Origin: Akkermansiaceae bacterium
GTDB lineage: Bacteria; Verrucomicrobiota; Verrucomicrobiia; Verrucomicrobiales; Akkermansiaceae
Assembly (NCBI GenBank): GCA_947491475.1
Contig: CANLKN010000035.1
Location: 1-35,612, forward strand
Reading direction: 5' to 3'
Length of the DNA stretch: 35,612 bases
The number at the start of each line of letters is the position of its first letter. The first letter of the stretch is position 1. Both the position numbers and the translations under genes were made by a program. Positions 32,579 to 35,612 of this stretch are shown in pieces. Under the pieces are notes generated by a model. That model was given only the letters and a program-made list of their open reading frames with translations, was not told the origin of the DNA and did not search any database.

Positions 32579-35140
32579 TCAACTTGCGGCGATGTTCTCA
32601 GGCCCATTCTTCAGGGCAAGTTCATAGGATGAAAGTTCGAGACGCAACCGCATCGCTTCGCCATGCCAGTGCAGTTCGCTGTTCCATGACGTGCCGGCTT
32701 CGGTTCCCAGCCCGCTTTTGGTGTTCACCACCACGAATCGCAGGATGCGCATGGCAGGCATTCCGGGCCACGAACCCTCCCGGGGGCTCAACTCCAGTTC
32801 ACGCTCCGCATCGTGCCAGCGCAGGGTCCAGTCCTCGCGTTCCCCTCGAGTGTGGCCGAAGCCGTCACCAGCATCGTCGTAGAAACGAAAGCTGCCATCG
32901 CGTCCCGGATAGATGCGGATTTCCATCGGTGCGCTTGGATCTTCGCCGACGTGCTGGCGCACAGGGCCGAGCGGCAGGATGGTTCCCGCCGGGACGTAAA
33001 GGGGCAAACGGCCCAGCGGCGCGGAAGCCTGGATGGTTTGCCCGCCGTCGAGGCGCTCGCCGCTCCAAAAATCCCACCAATCGCAACCGGCTGGCAGGAC
33101 GACCGTGCGCCCTTCAGCTTGCGGCGGCAGCTTCTCTCCTCCCGGGCCATGGTGCATGGGCGCGGTGACCGGGCACACCATCAGGGCGGAGCCGCAAAGG
33201 AATTGGTCCGCAGCCGCCACAGCGATGGGGTCATCTGGAAAATCGAAGGCCAACATGCGCAGCCATGTCCGCCCATCTTCCACCACGCCCCGGGCCACGG
33301 AATAAAGATACGGCACCAAGCGGCTGCGGAAACGGATCATCGTTACGATGCCGTCATGAATTTCCCCGCCGGGCGCGCCGAAATGCCATGGTTCGCGCGG
33401 CGTGTCGGTGCCATGCGATCGGAACATCGGCAGGAAAGCGGCGAATTGCAGCCAGCGCAAATAAAGTTCGCGATAGCCGGGGTCGCGCACCCCATCCTCA
33501 TAATCCCCCGCCCAAAACCACAGCGGCGGGTGATCCGGCTGGCCCAGCCAGCGGCGGCAGCACGCGGTGTTGCCGACAAAAAATCCGCCGATGTCGCAGG
33601 TCCACCATGGCATGCCCGTGGCGCTGTAATTGAGCGCCTCGGCAATCTGGCTGCGCAACACATCCCAGCGCGCGCTCACGTCGCCGGACCACACCACCGT
33701 GCCATAACTTTGCGAACCGGGAAACGCGGCGCGGGTGAGATTGAGCATGCGCCGCTCCGGGGCGGCGGCAAGCTGGTGTTCCCAGAGACCTTGGGCGTGG
33801 CGCAGCGGGTAGAGGTTGATGTGTTCGGGATCGAGATATTTTTTGAACTCGGCGACGTTGGCTGTGGTCCGCCGGGCACGGTCAGGGGCCACCTCGCCAA
33901 ACCAGTCGGCATTGAAAGGCTCGGCGCAATCGGTCCACCACGCATCCACTCCATGACAAAACAAGCCGCGCTCAACCTGCCGCCAGTAAAGCGCCCGTCC
34001 GTTGGGATTCATGGCATCGTAGGTGGTTCCGTCGGCACACAGGAGATTTGCCTCGCGAAACCCGATCTGATCGGGGCCGTCGTTGCGCATGCACGGCCAG
34101 ATCGACCACATCAGATGCACGTGTTCTGCATGGAGATCGCGCACCAGCCCTGCCGGATCACCAAAGCGTGTGGGATCACAACTCTTCTGCCCCCACCAAT
34201 CGCCACTCCAGGTTTTCCAATCCTGGACGATCAAATCAAGCGGAATGCCCCGCTGACGAAACTCATGGGCTGTTGCCAGCACCTCGGCCTGGTCCGTGTA
34301 GCGCTCGCGGGATTGCACATAACCGAATGCCCACTTCGGCAGCGGTGCCACGGCTCCGGTGAGAGCGCGGAAACGTTCCACGACATGATCGAAGGCCGGG
34401 CCCAACAAAAACCAGAAGTCCATGGAATCCTCGCAATCGCAATCCAGCCGCAGGCCCGCCGCCGTGTCGTCGAACTGGATGAAGGAGGCGCTGTCCACCA
34501 GCAGTCCCCAGCCACGCGACGACAAGATCATGGGAACCGGCACCTTGGTGTTATGATGGTATAACTCCTGCGTGTGGCCGCGGTAGTCGAAGCATCCATC
34601 CTCGTGCGAGCCCAGCCCGAAAATCCGTTCATCCGGCTGTAATTCCAGCAACAGGCTGGTGCGGTAGGCCCGGCGGTCGATCACGGACTCCAGGCCTTCC
34701 GCGATGATCTTCACCCCATCAGGCGAGGGCTCGGAGCGGAATCGCGTGTCCGGCCCCACACGATTCACGAGCACATCGGTTTCTTCCAGCCGGCGTCCGC
34801 CCCGCAGCGGCTCGCGCACCAACAGCCGGCCCGCGGCATCATGCCACGCCAATGTTAGATTGGCGCGGCTGATACGGATGCGGAGGGCGCGGGTATCAAA
34901 CCACCAGTCGTCCGCCGTCTCCTCAAGGATCGAGTCCACCGGTTCGGATAGCACGCCGGTGCACAGCAGCGGGGACACGGCCCGCGGATCGCGGCGGGTG
35001 TGGATCAGCCGCACGGCATCGGGCGCGGCGGCAACCAGCAGCAGACGCTCCGGACCGAAACACAGTTCCAGCCGTCCGTGGCCATCGTGGGAAACAAGCT
35101 CCGCGCACATTGGTTGAGCATGGCTGAGGTCGGCGTTCAT
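32579..35140 (-). CDS. GH31-family alpha-glucosidase/alpha-xylosidase-like enzyme
   Basis: The 853-residue protein has the GH31 layout: N-terminal beta-sandwich (about 1-260; ERIFGLGSHEDGCFDYRGHT is the family's galactose-mutarotase-like signature), a barrel starting at GYVQSRERYTDQAEVL, and C-terminal sandwiches. The catalytic pair is present: nucleophile Asp404 in WWTDCAEP and acid/base Asp487 in WSGDVSARWD. MPWWTCDIGGF and FRSHGTDTPREPW are also conserved. A glucose/xylose-type substrate is typical, but an Asp-Cys-Ala-Glu-Pro nucleophile strand is found in several subgroups, so specificity is open. No signal peptide was seen. Its ATG lies 3 bases after the stop of the URO-D-like gene, and its stop overlaps the GH38 start region. 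Confidence 0.9.
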   Translation of the reverse strand: MNADLSHAQPMCAELVSHDGHGRLELCFGPERLLLVAAAPDAVRLIHTRRDPRAVSPLLCTGVLSEPVDSILEETADDWWFDTRALRIRISRANLTLAWHDAAGRLLVREPLRGGRRLEETDVLVNRVGPDTRFRSEPSPDGVKIIAEGLESVIDRRAYRTSLLLELQPDERIFGLGSHEDGCFDYRGHTQELYHHNTKVPVPMILSSRGWGLLVDSASFIQFDDTAAGLRLDCDCEDSMDFWFLLGPAFDHVVERFRALTGAVAPLPKWAFGYVQSRERYTDQAEVLATAHEFRQRGIPLDLIVQDWKTWSGDWWGQKSCDPTRFGDPAGLVRDLHAEHVHLMWSIWPCMRNDGPDQIGFREANLLCADGTTYDAMNPNGRALYWRQVERGLFCHGVDAWWTDCAEPFNADWFGEVAPDRARRTTANVAEFKKYLDPEHINLYPLRHAQGLWEHQLAAAPERRMLNLTRAAFPGSQSYGTVVWSGDVSARWDVLRSQIAEALNYSATGMPWWTCDIGGFFVGNTACCRRWLGQPDHPPLWFWAGDYEDGVRDPGYRELYLRWLQFAAFLPMFRSHGTDTPREPWHFGAPGGEIHDGIVTMIRFRSRLVPYLYSVARGVVEDGRTWLRMLAFDFPDDPIAVAAADQFLCGSALMVCPVTAPMHHGPGGEKLPPQAEGRTVVLPAGCDWWDFWSGERLDGGQTIQASAPLGRLPLYVPAGTILPLGPVRQHVGEDPSAPMEIRIYPGRDGSFRFYDDAGDGFGHTRGEREDWTLRWHDAERELELSPREGSWPGMPAMRILRFVVVNTKSGLGTEAGTSWNSELHWHGEAMRLRLELSSYELALKNGPENIAAS

Positions 35141-35143
35141 GAT

Positions 35144-35612
35144 TCAATAATAGGGCTCAACCAGTTTGCACACACGCTCGACCTCGGCCTCGTCCTGAAA
35201 TTGAATCAGAATATAGACTCCTTTCGGGCCGATGGAATCGAGCAGCGGCAGCACTTCGTCCGGCGTGACGTTGACAATCTGCACGGATTTCCCGGCCGCA
35301 AGGATGCGGCGATACAGGTCGTGCCAGCGCGGGTGCCCGCCGCTTTCGATGCCGGCCTGCGGGGTCCATTCGATGGCGTCGAGCGGCTCGATCTGCAACA
35401 GCGCGTCGAGATGCCCCATCGCCTGCGTGCCGTCGAGATGATAGAGCGAATGGTCGAGCCACACGCACTGCGCGGTCAGCGCCGGGACGACAAAGCGCCG
35501 ATACATCGCGGGCGAAAACATTGCCGAGGAATCGCACTGCAACTTTGCGACCTTGCCCGGCCCCCAGATATGGAATGCGCCATAGGTCGAACTGCCGTCG
35601 TCCAAGCGGATC
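35144..35612 (-). CDS. Uroporphyrinogen-decarboxylase-like (URO-D family) protein, partial
   Basis: Only the C-terminal 156 codons are in the window; the frame is open to the edge and the gene must start beyond base 35612. Visible motifs are FHIWGPGKVAKLQCDSSAMF, then VWLDHSLYHLDGTQAMGHLD and LQIEPLDAIEWTPQAG. These fit the C-terminal barrel of URO-D-related proteins of the kind often found in carbohydrate or methyltransferase-type gene clusters, not heme-pathway HemE. The first gene of the operon in this window, it ends 3 bases before the GH31 start. The function (perhaps corrinoid-methyltransferase-like or sugar-related) is unknown. Confidence 0.65.
   Translation of the reverse strand, partial: IRLDDGSSTYGAFHIWGPGKVAKLQCDSSAMFSPAMYRRFVVPALTAQCVWLDHSLYHLDGTQAMGHLDALLQIEPLDAIEWTPQAGIESGGHPRWHDLYRRILAAGKSVQIVNVTPDEVLPLLDSIGPKGVYILIQFQDEAEVERVCKLVEPYY

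Noticed and set aside
32813-34564. A 583-codon plus-strand open frame opposite the GH31 gene
   Set aside because: GH31 motifs on the other strand are intact; the plus-strand translation has no domain pattern.
1-35612. CRISPR arrays, rRNA genes, integrase or transposase genes, prophage structural genes
   Set aside because: No regularly spaced repeats, rRNA-like sequence or recombinase motifs were seen on either strand.

Overview
The window is GC-rich (estimated by eye at around 60%), densely coding chromosomal DNA. It looks like a Verrucomicrobiota bacterium, perhaps of the Luteolibacter/Haloferula/Verrucomicrobiaceae type. This is inferred from the mix of unusual glycoside hydrolases, the paired solute:sodium symporter genes, TTG/GTG starts, weak Shine-Dalgarno sequences and REP-like palindromes. 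I could run no database search, so the lineage is a judgement.

Layout. (1) 177-9896, plus strand: a carbohydrate-catabolic run encoding a cellulase-like TIM-barrel protein, a GH71/GH99-like lipoprotein with carbohydrate-binding-like domains, a GH106-like alpha-L-rhamnosidase, a GPH-type sugar:cation symporter and an L-arabinose/L-fucose isomerase-family enzyme. (2) 9906-13867: housekeeping genes, namely thymidylate synthase (thyA), a CBS-pair protein, a TetR-type repressor and a single-frame fusion of ribose-5-phosphate isomerase B with serine hydroxymethyltransferase (RpiB-GlyA). (3) 13868-15557: a scrambled patch with a small unknown gene, REP-like hairpins, the remains of an MNT/HEPN toxin-antitoxin pair and a membrane-protein ORF that runs into that debris. 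(4) 15558-21100, minus strand: a tight four-gene operon of a large helical-repeat protein, a J-like protein lacking HPD, a GrpE-like protein and an Hsp70. (5) 21228-28114: glucose-6-phosphate dehydrogenase (zwf) behind a broken antitoxin start, a DCC-family thiol protein, two envelope or unknown proteins, a two-subunit SSS symporter and an L,D-transpeptidase. (6) 28339-35612, minus strand: a second carbohydrate operon, with overlapping stops and starts, encoding a uroporphyrinogen-decarboxylase-like protein (cut by the window edge), GH31, GH38 and a GHL6-type glycosidase.

How they may work together. The two flanking blocks probably debranch one or more complex glycans containing deoxysugars such as rhamnose or fucose, import the products and isomerise a free sugar; the substrate cannot be read from sequence. 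In the middle, RpiB, SHMT, ThyA and Zwf link the pentose-phosphate pathway, one-carbon units and dTMP synthesis. The RpiB-SHMT fusion is the most striking single gene. The dedicated Hsp70/GrpE/J-like/helical-repeat operon is the best candidate for an under-described multi-protein system.
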